Positions 25,852-33,621 of a stretch of 64,000 bases of DNA are shown here, piece by piece. This stretch comes from Arenibacter antarcticus. Its GTDB lineage: Bacteria > Bacteroidota > Bacteroidia > Flavobacteriales > Flavobacteriaceae. Both the position numbers and the translations under genes were made by a program. The stretch's first letter is position 1, and every line of letters starts with the position of its first letter. The notes beneath the pieces were generated by a model that was not told the origin of the DNA, searched no databases, and saw only the letters and a list, made by a program, of their open reading frames with translations. The stretch lies in contig NZ_CP166679.1 in assembly GCF_041320605.1 (NCBI RefSeq), forward strand, positions 682,001-746,000. Reading direction: 5' to 3'.

Positions 25852-26114
25852 ACCAGCCCATTAAATGCATTTTTTTTTATTATTCAATTCCATTTAACCA
25901 ATGAAAATATATAATTTAGCGATTCACTGCTACATATCACCTACCCACAACTGAGTACACAATAAGCAGTTACACCCCATAATCAGCTTAAATGAAAGCA
26001 GATTTAGAAAGTCACACTATGTAAAAACACGAATGAGATAAATGAGGTTGATGCTACTCACAAAACAAGATAGAACACCTTGCTCCTTGGGCAAATAGAA
26101 AAGGGAAGAATGAC

Positions 26115-26375
26115 TTAGGTTTTCATTTTCCTATAGATGAAAAAGAAAAGTCCACCTATCAATATATACGGAACCGCCATTAAATATACAATACCGTTAT
26201 TAATACCTTCAGCGGCAGCGGTATCCCCACCAGTTTCCAACACCGCTCTGCACATGGCACATTGGGCGTCTGCTGTTTGTGGTATCAGGACAAAAACAAA
26301 AATAAGGGTAAGGACCAAATATTTAATCCTGGTTCCATTAAATTTCTTGGAGAATGTAACAGTATTAGCTTCCAT
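26115..26375 (-). CDS. Small CxxC membrane protein of the oxidase-assembly cluster, unknown function
   Basis: 86 residues. A hydrophobic segment or uncleaved signal (about 18-37) is followed by a CAMC motif (Cys39, Cys42), a short acidic, alanine-rich loop, and a second membrane helix (about 61-81) that ends in a positive tail. If the first segment is a signal peptide, the CxxC lies right after the cleavage site (ADAQ) and is exposed in the periplasm. It overlaps the DUF420 gene by 11 bases and follows SCO. Its place among copper and heme delivery genes suggests a role in thiol or metal handling for oxidase assembly, but I know of no characterised homologue. Confidence 0.75.
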   Translation of the reverse strand: MEANTVTFSKKFNGTRIKYLVLTLIFVFVLIPQTADAQCAMCRAVLETGGDTAAAEGINNGIVYLMAVPYILIGGLFFFIYRKMKT

Positions 26376-26898
26376 AATAAGGAGATATCATTAAATAAAC
26401 CACTACGCCGCTTACCGCCACATATAACCAAATGGGAAAAGTAAACTTCGCGAGTTTTTTATGCGCTTCAAAGTTCTTTAAATAAGCCTTTGCAAAGGTA
26501 CGCAACACCAAGGGTACAATTACAATGGATAAGAAAATATGTGTAATCAATATAAAATAATACACATATTTAATGGGACCTTCACCACCAAAAGTAGTAG
26601 AGTCTGCCGTCATGTGATAGGCCACATACATCACTAAAAATGCAACAGATAATGCTATACAGCTGGTCATTATTTTTTGGTGGAGTTCCAACTTACCTTG
26701 TTTCACCGCTATCACGGCAATGACCAACAAAACTGCGGTAAGTCCATTTACCGAGGCGTAGATTGGTGGCAAAAAGCGCAAAGGTTCCACATTTGGCAGT
26801 TTCACGCCAAAAAGAAGGGCCACTACTACAGGAATCACTACGGAAACCACATTAATAAGCCTATTAAATCTTTTTTCTTTCAACGAAACGATCTCCAT
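26365..26898 (-). CDS. DUF420 family membrane protein
   Basis: 177 residues with about five membrane helices. Family features include the second helix LRFLPPIYASVNGLTAVLLVIAVIAVKQGKLELHQKIMTSC and 'YHMTADSTTFGGEGPIKYVYYFILITHI', with histidines (LHQK, YHMT, ITHI) that resemble the heme-ligand spacing of CtaM/CtaG-like oxidase assembly proteins. DUF420 members occur with cytochrome oxidase genes in many bacteria, and Bacillus CtaM is the best studied relative. It starts immediately after the SCO stop codon, with no bases between, and overlaps the small CxxC gene. Confidence 0.83.
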   Translation of the reverse strand: MEIVSLKEKRFNRLINVVSVVIPVVVALLFGVKLPNVEPLRFLPPIYASVNGLTAVLLVIAVIAVKQGKLELHQKIMTSCIALSVAFLVMYVAYHMTADSTTFGGEGPIKYVYYFILITHIFLSIVIVPLVLRTFAKAYLKNFEAHKKLAKFTFPIWLYVAVSGVVVYLMISPYYGS

Positions 26899-27627
26899 TT
26901 ATTCCTCCAATAATTTTTTAATATCCTGTTTTAGTATCGATATCTGCTCTTCCTCCCCATGTTCATTTTGCCCATCGGACTCCGTAATGGCTCCTCTATA
27001 ATAAATGATTGGATTTCCAAATTTATCTACCCGTGATCGGATATATCCATTTTTGTCGATCAGCGCAAATAATCCAGCATGTTCAAATCCACCAGCCGCT
27101 TCAGGGACTTGGGCTGCAAAAATACTGAATCCAGTATTGGCCAAAGCGTAAATATCTTTCATATCGCCCGTCATCAGATGCCAATCCATATCTGTAATCC
27201 CATATTCCTCGGCATACGCTTTTAAAACAGTAGGCGTATCGTTTTCTGGATCGATCGTAAATGATGCTACTCCAAAGTCGTCTAATTCTTTAAACTCTTC
27301 CTGTAACTGCACTAAATTGCGATTCATAATGGGACAGATGGTGGGGCAAGAGGTAAAGAAGAACTCTACTACGTAAACCTTGCCTTTATAGTCCTTATTG
27401 GTAATCATAAGACTATCCTGATCAATAAAGGCAAATGGAGGTACTTTCCGCTTTTCACCGTTCATTTCCACAAAGGCCAATTTTTCATTGGCTCCTTTCA
27501 GGTTCATTCTATCATTCTGAACCACGGTTCCCCTTTGTATACGATGTATAATTCGCGGAATAAAAATAATCCCAAAAATCAAGATTACCAGTGAAACCCA
27601 AACATAGGCATATTTATTTCTTAACAT
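26899..27627 (-). CDS. SCO family copper chaperone / thiol oxidoreductase
   Basis: 242 residues: an N-terminal membrane anchor (about 8-27), then a thioredoxin fold in the periplasm. The copper-binding CxxxC is intact (Cys94, Cys98 in FFFTSCPTICPIM), as is the downstream histidine (His183 in FEHAGLFALID). SCO proteins load copper into the CuA site of oxidase subunit II or keep its cysteines reduced. The likely client is the Cox2 encoded at 53 kb. Its start overlaps the preceding gene's stop as TAATG, and the DUF420 gene follows directly. Confidence 0.92.
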   Translation of the reverse strand: MLRNKYAYVWVSLVILIFGIIFIPRIIHRIQRGTVVQNDRMNLKGANEKLAFVEMNGEKRKVPPFAFIDQDSLMITNKDYKGKVYVVEFFFTSCPTICPIMNRNLVQLQEEFKELDDFGVASFTIDPENDTPTVLKAYAEEYGITDMDWHLMTGDMKDIYALANTGFSIFAAQVPEAAGGFEHAGLFALIDKNGYIRSRVDKFGNPIIYYRGAITESDGQNEHGEEEQISILKQDIKKLLEE

Positions 27628-28259
27628 TATTTCTTTCTATGAGTGTTGTTCTTTTTTAAAGCCATACGGTATTCCGCCAAAATAATCTTGACATCATCGA
27701 TCATCATATTGTTCAGCTCAGCCACTTCAAGGGCATTAAAACCATATTTAATCTCTTCATTACCTTCTGCCTCCCTACCTCTTAAATTACCTTCTTTATC
27801 AATAATAAACACATATGGGGTTCCAAGATCATCCCCTAGGGAAATATTGGTTTTTAAGCTTTCAAACAGATTCCGTATTTCCGGTTCATCACCAAAAAGA
27901 AAATTCCATTTTTTAGCATCTGCCAATTGCCCCAACTCCTCTTTAAGATCCTCAACGGCAGCTTCTGTACCCTTGGGCATAACCATCACAAACTGAAAAT
28001 CTTCAAATTGATAAAATCGCTTATAGATCTTCTGATTTAAATTAAAAGCTTGGGCCTGCTGGTACTGAATGTTTTTTCCTAAAAACCCCAAAATAGTGAT
28101 CTTATCCTTTAATACCACCTCTTCTTGATTGAACCCCAATTCCGACACCTCCTCCGTCAACATGGACAACTTCCCAAAGTTGGTAACCCCTGAAGCAAAG
28201 AAAAGATATATCACAATAGGTAAAACAAAAAGGGTAACTAAGACAAATGTTTTTTTCAT
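27627..28259 (-). CDS. Membrane-anchored SCO-like thioredoxin-fold protein without CxxxC
   Basis: 210 residues with an N-terminal hydrophobic anchor (about 5-23) and a domain whose order resembles SCO or peroxiredoxin folds: a strand KITILGFLG where SCO has its cysteines, helices, a VMVMPKG strand, and the late TPYVFIIDKEGNLRG that matches SCO's 'ALIDKNGYIRS'. There are no cysteines in the mature part, so it cannot do thiol chemistry or bind copper as SCO does. It is coupled to SCO by a one-base overlap (TAATG) and probably acts with it. This gene is common in Flavobacteriia oxidase clusters in my recollection, but it lacks an assigned function. Confidence 0.75.
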   Translation of the reverse strand: MKKTFVLVTLFVLPIVIYLFFASGVTNFGKLSMLTEEVSELGFNQEEVVLKDKITILGFLGKNIQYQQAQAFNLNQKIYKRFYQFEDFQFVMVMPKGTEAAVEDLKEELGQLADAKKWNFLFGDEPEIRNLFESLKTNISLGDDLGTPYVFIIDKEGNLRGREAEGNEEIKYGFNALEVAELNNMMIDDVKIILAEYRMALKKNNTHRKK

Positions 28260-28324
28260 CAGGTAAGAATTACAATGGTAGCATTGTGAACTGAGGAAAA
28301 AATGGACCCCAGATGCAAACCATA

Positions 28325-28332
28325 CAAAAATA
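28325..28332 (-). promoter_or_regulatory. -7 box (TATTTTTG) before the SCO-like gene
   Basis: CAAAAATA on the plus strand abuts the terminator hairpin of the oxidase subunit IV gene. It could start a separate transcript for the SCO-DUF420 genes. The -33 region would fall inside the hairpin, so this is weak. Confidence 0.3.
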
Positions 28333-28359
28333 AAAAAGACGGTTGTTAAACCGTCTTTT
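28332..28359 (-). terminator. Terminator after cytochrome oxidase subunit IV
   Basis: Eleven-base stem AAAAGACGGTT / AACCGTCTTTT with a four-base loop, ending in a thymine run on the minus strand. It separates the ctaB-coxIII-coxIV genes from the SCO genes. Confidence 0.85.
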
Positions 28360-28376
28360 AAGTTGTTAATTATTCG

Positions 28377-28760
28377 TTAGAAGTTCCACGAAATAAAACC
28401 ATCCGAGAGTACATTGTAGATGTAATCTGCCTCAAAAAGCAGGATAAACACTAGGTAGGAGATCAAAAACACGGGAGTCCATACGATAGTTCTTCGCAGA
28501 GAGCTTTTCTCATCCCTAAGGTGCATAAAATCCCAGGCAATATAGTAGGCCTTTACAATTGTTAAAATAAGGAAGATCCAGTTCAGCAATTTCATCCCCA
28601 AAAAATGGGAATGCACCAAACTAGAGGGCTTCATTATCCCCAAAATAACTTCTACCGCCGTAACTAAGGTAAGGAATACTAAAACTCCCCATATTTTTTG
28701 GGTATTCGATTTAAATTTCCAACGTCCTCTAAAAATTTCAAGTTTATGCTCCTGTGCCAT
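28377..28760 (-). CDS. Cytochrome c oxidase subunit IV family protein
   Basis: 127 residues with three membrane helices (about 23-42, 55-75, 92-112). The segment 'LLNWIFLILTIVKAYYIAWDFMHLRDEKSSLRRTIVW' is the conserved second helix and loop of the bacterial CoxD/CtaF subunit IV family. The subunit is a small, non-catalytic part of the aa3 oxidase that stabilises assembly. It follows the second subunit III gene (52-base gap) and ends at a strong terminator. Confidence 0.85.
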   Translation of the reverse strand: MAQEHKLEIFRGRWKFKSNTQKIWGVLVFLTLVTAVEVILGIMKPSSLVHSHFLGMKLLNWIFLILTIVKAYYIAWDFMHLRDEKSSLRRTIVWTPVFLISYLVFILLFEADYIYNVLSDGFISWNF

Positions 28761-28812
28761 TTTAAATATATTTTTTTGCGTCCTAAGACAAATAAATAGA
28801 ATTATTGATTAA

Positions 28813-29787
28813 TTACACCAAATAGAAGAAGGTAAATACGAATACCCACACTAAATCCACAAAGTGCCAATAGAGTCCCACTTTTTCCACCATTTCATAA
28901 TGGCCGCGCTTTTCGTAGGTACCCAACAACACATTAAAGAAAACAATGATGTTAAGCAAAATACCAACACTAACGTGGAAACCGTGGAAACCAGTAATAA
29001 AGAAAAATAAATCGGCGAAGAGCCTATTCCCGTATTCATTATGGATAAGATTTGCACCTTCTACCACCATCACTGCTTCGTCCAACTTCTTAACACTATC
29101 ATCCCTAGACAATACTGTTTTCTCTCCCTTTTCCGTCAACTGCTCTGTACGTACAACAATATTGGGATTAGTTTTTACACCTTCTATAACCTCGTTTAAA
29201 GAATAACTTGGCAAGGCATCTCCTTTATAATACCAAACTCCGTTCTTACGTTCGTGATCCACACGTTCTCCGGGCAGGGTTTTAGCAAAGTCTTTTAGCG
29301 CCACTCGCTCACCAGTATCTGCAGCTTGGAATTGAATAATTCGTCCCCCTTTGGTTTCAAGAGCACCGTAATCTCCTTTTATAAAAGTAGCCCATTCCCA
29401 TCCTTGTGAACCAACAAATATTAGTCCACCAATAACCGTTAGGAACATATACATGGTTACTTTCTTTTTCTGCATATGATGCCCGGCATCCACTGCCAAC
29501 ACCATAGTAACTGAGGACATGATTAAAACAAAGGTCATGAACGCTACGTAATACATAGGATAGTTACCGTGAAAAAAGGGAACGTGGGTAAACACCTCAT
29601 CGGCAATTGGCCATGTTTCAATAAACTTAAATCTTGTAAAACCGTATGAAGCTAGAAAGCCTGCAAAAGTCAAGGAATCAGAAACAATAAAGAACCACAT
29701 CATCATTTTGCCATAACTGGCACCTAATGGTTTGTTCCCTCCACCCCAAACGTTTTCTTCTGTGCCCGTAGTAACCGTAGAATCCAT
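28813..29787 (-). CDS. ctaE: Cytochrome c oxidase subunit III with hydrophilic insert
   Basis: 324 residues. Seven-helix subunit III features are visible: GKMMMWFFIVSDSLTFAGFLASYGF at the start, 'GSQGWEWATFI', and the late 'FFITGFHGFHVSVGIL' and 'GLYWHFVDLVWVFVFTFFYLV' blocks. Between the W-E-W helix end and the next helix an extra, charged stretch of about 110 residues (138-250) is inserted. Subunits III are usually 190-290 residues. The insert probably faces the periplasm. Together with the 193-residue homologue upstream, it gives two subunit III proteins in one cluster. A promoter with good spacing precedes it. Confidence 0.88.
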   Translation of the reverse strand: MDSTVTTGTEENVWGGGNKPLGASYGKMMMWFFIVSDSLTFAGFLASYGFTRFKFIETWPIADEVFTHVPFFHGNYPMYYVAFMTFVLIMSSVTMVLAVDAGHHMQKKKVTMYMFLTVIGGLIFVGSQGWEWATFIKGDYGALETKGGRIIQFQAADTGERVALKDFAKTLPGERVDHERKNGVWYYKGDALPSYSLNEVIEGVKTNPNIVVRTEQLTEKGEKTVLSRDDSVKKLDEAVMVVEGANLIHNEYGNRLFADLFFFITGFHGFHVSVGILLNIIVFFNVLLGTYEKRGHYEMVEKVGLYWHFVDLVWVFVFTFFYLV

Positions 29788-29815
29788 ATAAAATTATCTG
29801 TTAATAAAATTTTCA

Positions 29816-29845
29816 CAAATTTACATTTTTTTCGGCTAAACCAAA
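29816..29845 (-). promoter_or_regulatory. Promoter of the long coxIII gene
   Basis: -33 TTTG at 29842-29845 and -7 box TAAATTTG at 29816-29823 (minus strand) are 18 bases apart, close to the consensus. They lie in the 146-base gap after the first coxIII gene, so coxIII-coxIV may be transcribed independently. Confidence 0.55.
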
Positions 29846-29933
29846 TTTTTGCTATTTAAAAATGGTTAAAAAAACACATTCTAAATAAGCACCTTAAGAA
29901 TACGGTTCATCCAGCTAAAAATATAGCTAACCC

Positions 29934-30515
29934 CTATTTAACGAAATACATAAACAAGATCAAATATACCCAAAGAATATCTAGAAAATGCCAAAAAGTT
30001 GCTCCTAACTCCAAACCTAGCATTTCTTTGGAGGAGTACTTTTTCTTAAAATGGTTTGAAATAACCACTAAAAGGCTGATAAGTCCGGCTACAACATGCA
30101 CAATATGCACCGCTGCGATCAAAAACACGTAGGACATTTTAATACTACTAGTAGGTCCTGTAAAATAGTACCCGTCTGCTATCATCTGGGAAAACCCATT
30201 GAACTGTAATATCACAAATGCGATACCTAGACCCAAGGTAAGCAGCAGCCAATTGGCACATTGCTTATGGCTGTCGTTTGCAATAGCCTTTTTAGCCAAC
30301 CAATAGGTAAAACTACTTATAATAATTACTATAGTACTTGCCAAAAACGAGGAAGGGAGTGCAACATTGTCTGCCCAATCTTCACGCGAACTACTAACAA
30401 TATATGCGCTTGTCCAACCAGCAAACCCCATGATTAAGCTTACAATCCCAAACCAAAGCATCATCTTCTTCGCCCTTTCGTTCTTCTCCTTCTTAGTACC
30501 TTGAGTTAAGTCCAT
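29934..30515 (-). CDS. Heme-copper oxidase subunit III family protein, short form
   Basis: 193 residues with five membrane helices, like the CyoC/CtaE short forms. It contains 'MMLWFGIVSLIMGFAGWTSAYIVSS' at the start and the terminal block 'LGLELGATFWHFLDILWVYLILFMYFVK', which is the strongly conserved E-x6-WHFxDxxW end of subunit III. It starts five bases after the heme O synthase stop codon. As the second subunit III of the cluster, it may take the place of the helices lacking in, or displaced from, the long form, or serve another oxidase. Confidence 0.87.
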   Translation of the reverse strand: MDLTQGTKKEKNERAKKMMLWFGIVSLIMGFAGWTSAYIVSSSREDWADNVALPSSFLASTIVIIISSFTYWLAKKAIANDSHKQCANWLLLTLGLGIAFVILQFNGFSQMIADGYYFTGPTSSIKMSYVFLIAAVHIVHVVAGLISLLVVISNHFKKKYSSKEMLGLELGATFWHFLDILWVYLILFMYFVK

Positions 30516-30520
30516 CTGTA

Positions 30521-31423
30521 TTAAATAAATTTATCAATTACGTATACCAACTGCATTAAGGTGATATAACTAACACTAGCCAACATTAATTTACGAGCTG
30601 AGCCATTATCTCTTCTTTCATACAATCGGAATGCAAAAAACAGCATCACCAATCCCATCAAGAATATTACTATTGCTGCCACAATAGAAAGCTGCAACCT
30701 TCCCGTGAATCCAAATACCGGAATAATAGATATGATTATCATCCAAAGGGTATACATAATAATTTGCAAAGCAGTTCCCCTATCTTTCTTTCCTGTAGGC
30801 AACATTTTAAAACCACCTTTTTTATAATCATCGTCCAGCATCCATCCCAAGGCCCAAAAATGTGGAAATTGCCAAAAGAATTGGATCATAAACAGAGTCC
30901 CGGGCTCTATTCCAAAATGATCTGTTGCCGCAACCCACCCCAACATAAAGGGAATAGCACCTGGAAATGCACCAACAAAGACCGCTAAGGGCGTTTTTGT
31001 CTTTAACGGGGTATATACACTCGTATACAAAAAAATGGAAATAGCGCCAAACATGGCGGTTTTAGGATTTAAGAAATACAAGGCCACAATCCCCATAATA
31101 GTAAGGGACACCGCTATAGTCATAGCCGTTGTCACAGACATTCTACCTGCTGGAATTGGTCTATTCTTGGTGCGATCCATTAAAGCATCCAGGTCTTTTT
31201 CTATCACCTGATTATATGCATTAGAAGCACCCACCATACAATATCCACCAAATGCCAATAGCAAAACGGAAGTATAATTTACCTCAACGGCACCTAAAAA
31301 ATATCCAGCGACGGAAGAGAACACCACGCTGATAGCAAGCCTTGCCTTTGTAATTTCTTTAAAATCAGAAAAATACACTGCAAATGAATCGCTTTTTACT
31401 GAATTAACCGCCGTCTTTATCAA
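30521..31423 (-). CDS. ctaB: Protoheme IX farnesyltransferase (heme O synthase)
   Basis: 300 residues with about nine membrane helices. The two prenyltransferase acidic motifs are present: ASNAYNQVIEKDLDALMDRTKNRP (first NxxxDxxxD site) and ALGWMLDDDYKKGGFKMLP (second DxxxD site). It attaches a farnesyl chain to heme b to make heme O, the precursor of heme A for the aa3 oxidase. It is first in the oxidase accessory operon, with a near-consensus promoter 20-50 bases upstream. The gene is called ctaB or cyoE in different genomes. Confidence 0.94.
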   Translation of the reverse strand: MIKTAVNSVKSDSFAVYFSDFKEITKARLAISVVFSSVAGYFLGAVEVNYTSVLLLAFGGYCMVGASNAYNQVIEKDLDALMDRTKNRPIPAGRMSVTTAMTIAVSLTIMGIVALYFLNPKTAMFGAISIFLYTSVYTPLKTKTPLAVFVGAFPGAIPFMLGWVAATDHFGIEPGTLFMIQFFWQFPHFWALGWMLDDDYKKGGFKMLPTGKKDRGTALQIIMYTLWMIIISIIPVFGFTGRLQLSIVAAIVIFLMGLVMLFFAFRLYERRDNGSARKLMLASVSYITLMQLVYVIDKFI

Positions 31424-31442
31424 CCCTTTTTAAATAAGAGCG

Positions 31443-31473
31443 CAAAGATACACTGCCTATTTTTTTTTTGCAA
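31443..31473 (-). promoter_or_regulatory. Promoter of the ctaB-coxIII operon
   Basis: -7 box TATCTTTG (31443-31450) and -33 TTG (31471-31473) on the minus strand, with a 20-base spacer. The start site would be about 14 bases before the ATG. Confidence 0.6.
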
Positions 31474-31708
31474 CCAAATGAGAAGGTTTATTATCGAAGG
31501 CAGTATAGAGCACTGAGGATTAAGTATTGAGATCACTCAGCAAACAATTATCAGTCGTCACGAGGCCATATTCGGCAAAAAAGTTACCGAAAAGAAATAA
31601 AGAAAATAAGACGTTGAAGTTACAGCAAAGACTATAGCACCAGGAATACCACTAAACAAATTTTACAGGCCTACGATAAATTCTCGCATTCAAAAAATCA
31701 TCAAAAAC

Positions 31709-31738
31709 AAAAAATCCCAGACCGAAGCCTGGGATTTT
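31709..31738 (-). terminator. Terminator after tonB
   Basis: Stem AAAATCCCAG / CTGGGATTTT with an eight-base loop, ending TTTTTTG on the minus strand, 23 bases after the stop codon. Confidence 0.85.
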
Positions 31739-31760
31739 AACTGTATTTTTTAAAACTATA

Positions 31761-32465
31761 TTACTGCAACTTAAAGGTAATTGGAATACTAAATGGTACA
31801 CGTACCGCCCTACCTCTTTGCTTTCCAGGGATCATTTTTGGTAATTTACCAATAATCCGCGCTGCTTCTTCTTCTAGGTTTTTATCAGGACCTCTCATCC
31901 TTACATTTCCGATACTTCCGTCCTTTTGTATAACGAACATTATGTTTACCCTACCTTGAACACCCATTTCTTGAGCAATTTCTGGGTAACGGAAGTTTTT
32001 ACTGATATGCTTTTGCATCATGGAGTTAAAACAAGCTCTCTTATCTTTTTCGTTTTCACAACCTGGGAATACAGGAACATCCTCAATAACGGCAAAAGGA
32101 ATATCCAAATCTTCTTCCACTTCTTCAACCTCAACGTCGGCAACTTCTATCACCTCTTCTTCTTGACTGGTTTCTGTAGATTCTATCACTGTTTCCTCAA
32201 CCTCTACCTCATCTTCAACAACCTCAATAATTTCAGGTGCTGCTGGAGGTGGTGGGGGTGGTGGGGTTTTTAACTGCTCGGTCATAGGAACTTCTTCATC
32301 CAAAGTATCCTCTACGTTCATGGTATAGTCAAAATTGCCACTATCATCATAGGTTTTCCATTCAAACGCTACGTATATCAATGCCATTACCACCACCAAA
32401 CCAATAACGAAAAAAAGTCCGCTATTCCTTGTTAAATCCGCCTTAGGATTCTTTTTAAGTTCCAT
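31761..32465 (-). CDS. tonB: Energy transducer TonB
   Basis: 234 residues. An N-terminal signal-anchor (about 16-33) is followed by a PPPPPPP run (about 69-75), a glutamate/valine-rich spacer (about 80-120) in place of the usual long Pro-Lys region, and a C-terminal TonB domain (about 150-234; HISKNFRYPEIAQEMGVQGRVNIMFVIQKDG, IPITFKLQ). It couples the proton-motive force, through ExbB/ExbD, to outer-membrane TonB-dependent receptors. ExbB/D are not in this window. Two cysteines (FPGCENEKDKRAC) just before the domain are common in Bacteroidota TonB proteins. It is monocistronic with its own terminator. Confidence 0.92.
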   Translation of the reverse strand: MELKKNPKADLTRNSGLFFVIGLVVVMALIYVAFEWKTYDDSGNFDYTMNVEDTLDEEVPMTEQLKTPPPPPPPAAPEIIEVVEDEVEVEETVIESTETSQEEEVIEVADVEVEEVEEDLDIPFAVIEDVPVFPGCENEKDKRACFNSMMQKHISKNFRYPEIAQEMGVQGRVNIMFVIQKDGSIGNVRMRGPDKNLEEEAARIIGKLPKMIPGKQRGRAVRVPFSIPITFKLQ

Positions 32466-32708
32466 AATTGTTAAATTTAATGTTCGCTAATTTATATATT
32501 TATTTCATCTGTTTAAAATTTTTCTCCAAAAAATAGCATAAAAAATTTTAAATGTCCCCTTCGGGAGTTCCAAGTCTACTGGCTAATAACCATCTAGCAT
32601 ATTCACCATGCACAATTAAATAATGTCCAAGTACTGTTTTCGTTCAAATATCGCTAAGATTTACCGCTTTTTTTCTCAGAAACCCTTCACAAGATATTCA
32701 AAAATATA

Positions 32709-33113
32709 TTAATCTCTCCATTTCATCGGGGTATTCCCCGAAAAAAATAATTTTATCACAAGACCACCCAACAAGGCGCCAACACTATTTGCCAAGACGT
32801 CCCAAATATCACCGTGGCGGTACGTAGTAAACCTTGCTTGTAGCACTTCAATAATTATGCCATATAATATTGCAAATCCAACGACCCTTAAAATTGTTCC
32901 TTGCAACGTAATACGTCCATTTTTCCTTTCCCAAATGCACATTATCCCAAGTACCGTGGCTCCAAAGTAAAACGAAAAATGCACCAATTTGTCCATATGC
33001 GGAATTCTTATGGACGGAAGAACATCACTTCCGCTAAATGAATACAAGCTGAGTAGTGTAATCAACACTATCCAGCTTATAAATGCAATTGTAAAGAAAT
33101 ATTTTTTAAGCAC
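32709..33113 (-). CDS. VanZ family membrane protein
   Basis: 134 residues with four membrane helices (about 8-26, 44-62, 72-92, 105-124). The VanZ core is visible: 'IPHMDKLVHFSFYFGATVLGIM', 'EVLQARFTTYRHGDIWDVLANSVGALLGG'. VanZ proteins are associated with low-level teicoplanin resistance in enterococci, but the function of the wider family is unknown. The start overlaps the gcvH stop by eight bases, so both are expressed together. Confidence 0.88.
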   Translation of the reverse strand: MLKKYFFTIAFISWIVLITLLSLYSFSGSDVLPSIRIPHMDKLVHFSFYFGATVLGIMCIWERKNGRITLQGTILRVVGFAILYGIIIEVLQARFTTYRHGDIWDVLANSVGALLGGLVIKLFFSGNTPMKWRD

Positions 33114-33486
33114 CCACTAATTCTTTGTATTCCGTATCTGCCATTAATCCCTCTATTTCGGAAGTATCACTTAATTTAATCTTTATAATCCAGCCTTCGC
33201 CATACGGATCACTATTTACCTTTTCGGGTTCATCTTCCAAGGCTTCATTAAAGGCAATAATTTCCCCACTTAAGGGAAGAAATAGGTCAGATACAGTTTT
33301 CACTGCTTCCACTGTTCCAAAAACCTCATCCTTATCCAAGGTCTCGTCCAAGGTCTCCACCTCAACGTATACGATATCGCCAAGCTCTCCTTGTGCAAAA
33401 TCAGTTATTCCTACTGTAGCAACATCACCATCTATTTTTATCCACTCGTGGTCTTTGGTGTATTTTAAATCTGAAGGTATATTCAT
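33106..33486 (-). CDS. gcvH: Glycine cleavage system H protein
   Basis: 126 residues, the normal length. The lipoyl attachment lysine is Lys63 in VFGTVEAVKTVSDL, and the lead-in 'YTKDHEWIKIDGDVATVGITDFAQGELGDIVYV' and the tail 'DPYGEGWIIKIKLSD' are canonical. The protein shuttles aminomethyl and related intermediates between the P, T and L proteins and can serve in lipoate relay. The other gcv genes are not in this window. It is first of a gcvH-vanZ pair, with a promoter just upstream, next to the 3' end of sprA. Confidence 0.95.
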   Translation of the reverse strand: MNIPSDLKYTKDHEWIKIDGDVATVGITDFAQGELGDIVYVEVETLDETLDKDEVFGTVEAVKTVSDLFLPLSGEIIAFNEALEDEPEKVNSDPYGEGWIIKIKLSDTSEIEGLMADTEYKELVGA

Positions 33487-33508
33487 TATTTCTATTGGTT
33501 AAAAAAAA

Positions 33509-33540
33509 CAAATGTAAAAGATTATCCTTTGCAAATCAAA
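33509..33540 (-). promoter_or_regulatory. Promoter of gcvH-vanZ
   Basis: -7 box TACATTTG (33509-33516) and -33 TTTG (33537-33540) on the minus strand, spaced 20 bases. The start site would be close to the ATG. Confidence 0.55.
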
Positions 33541-33621
33541 GAACAGGATTTAAACTTTATCATTTAATTAGGATATTATACCGGAAAGCTCTCTTTCCTC
33601 CAAATAGCCAAGAACCAAAAC

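Larger units (their letters stand above)
25738..26114. other. Intergenic region before the export operon
   Basis: 377 bases without a credible gene. The part next to the ATPase gene holds a minus-strand promoter and two perfect palindromes, listed separately. The rest (about 25860-26114) is AT-rich, and I found no hairpin terminator for the oxidase-assembly cluster that ends at 26115. Confidence 0.55.
31424..31760. other. Intergenic region between tonB and ctaB
   Basis: 337 bases without a gene. It contains the ctaB promoter at its right end, the tonB terminator at its left end, and near 31506-31540 a short element (AAGTATTGAGAT) that recurs inverted at 44106-44117. Confidence 0.5.
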
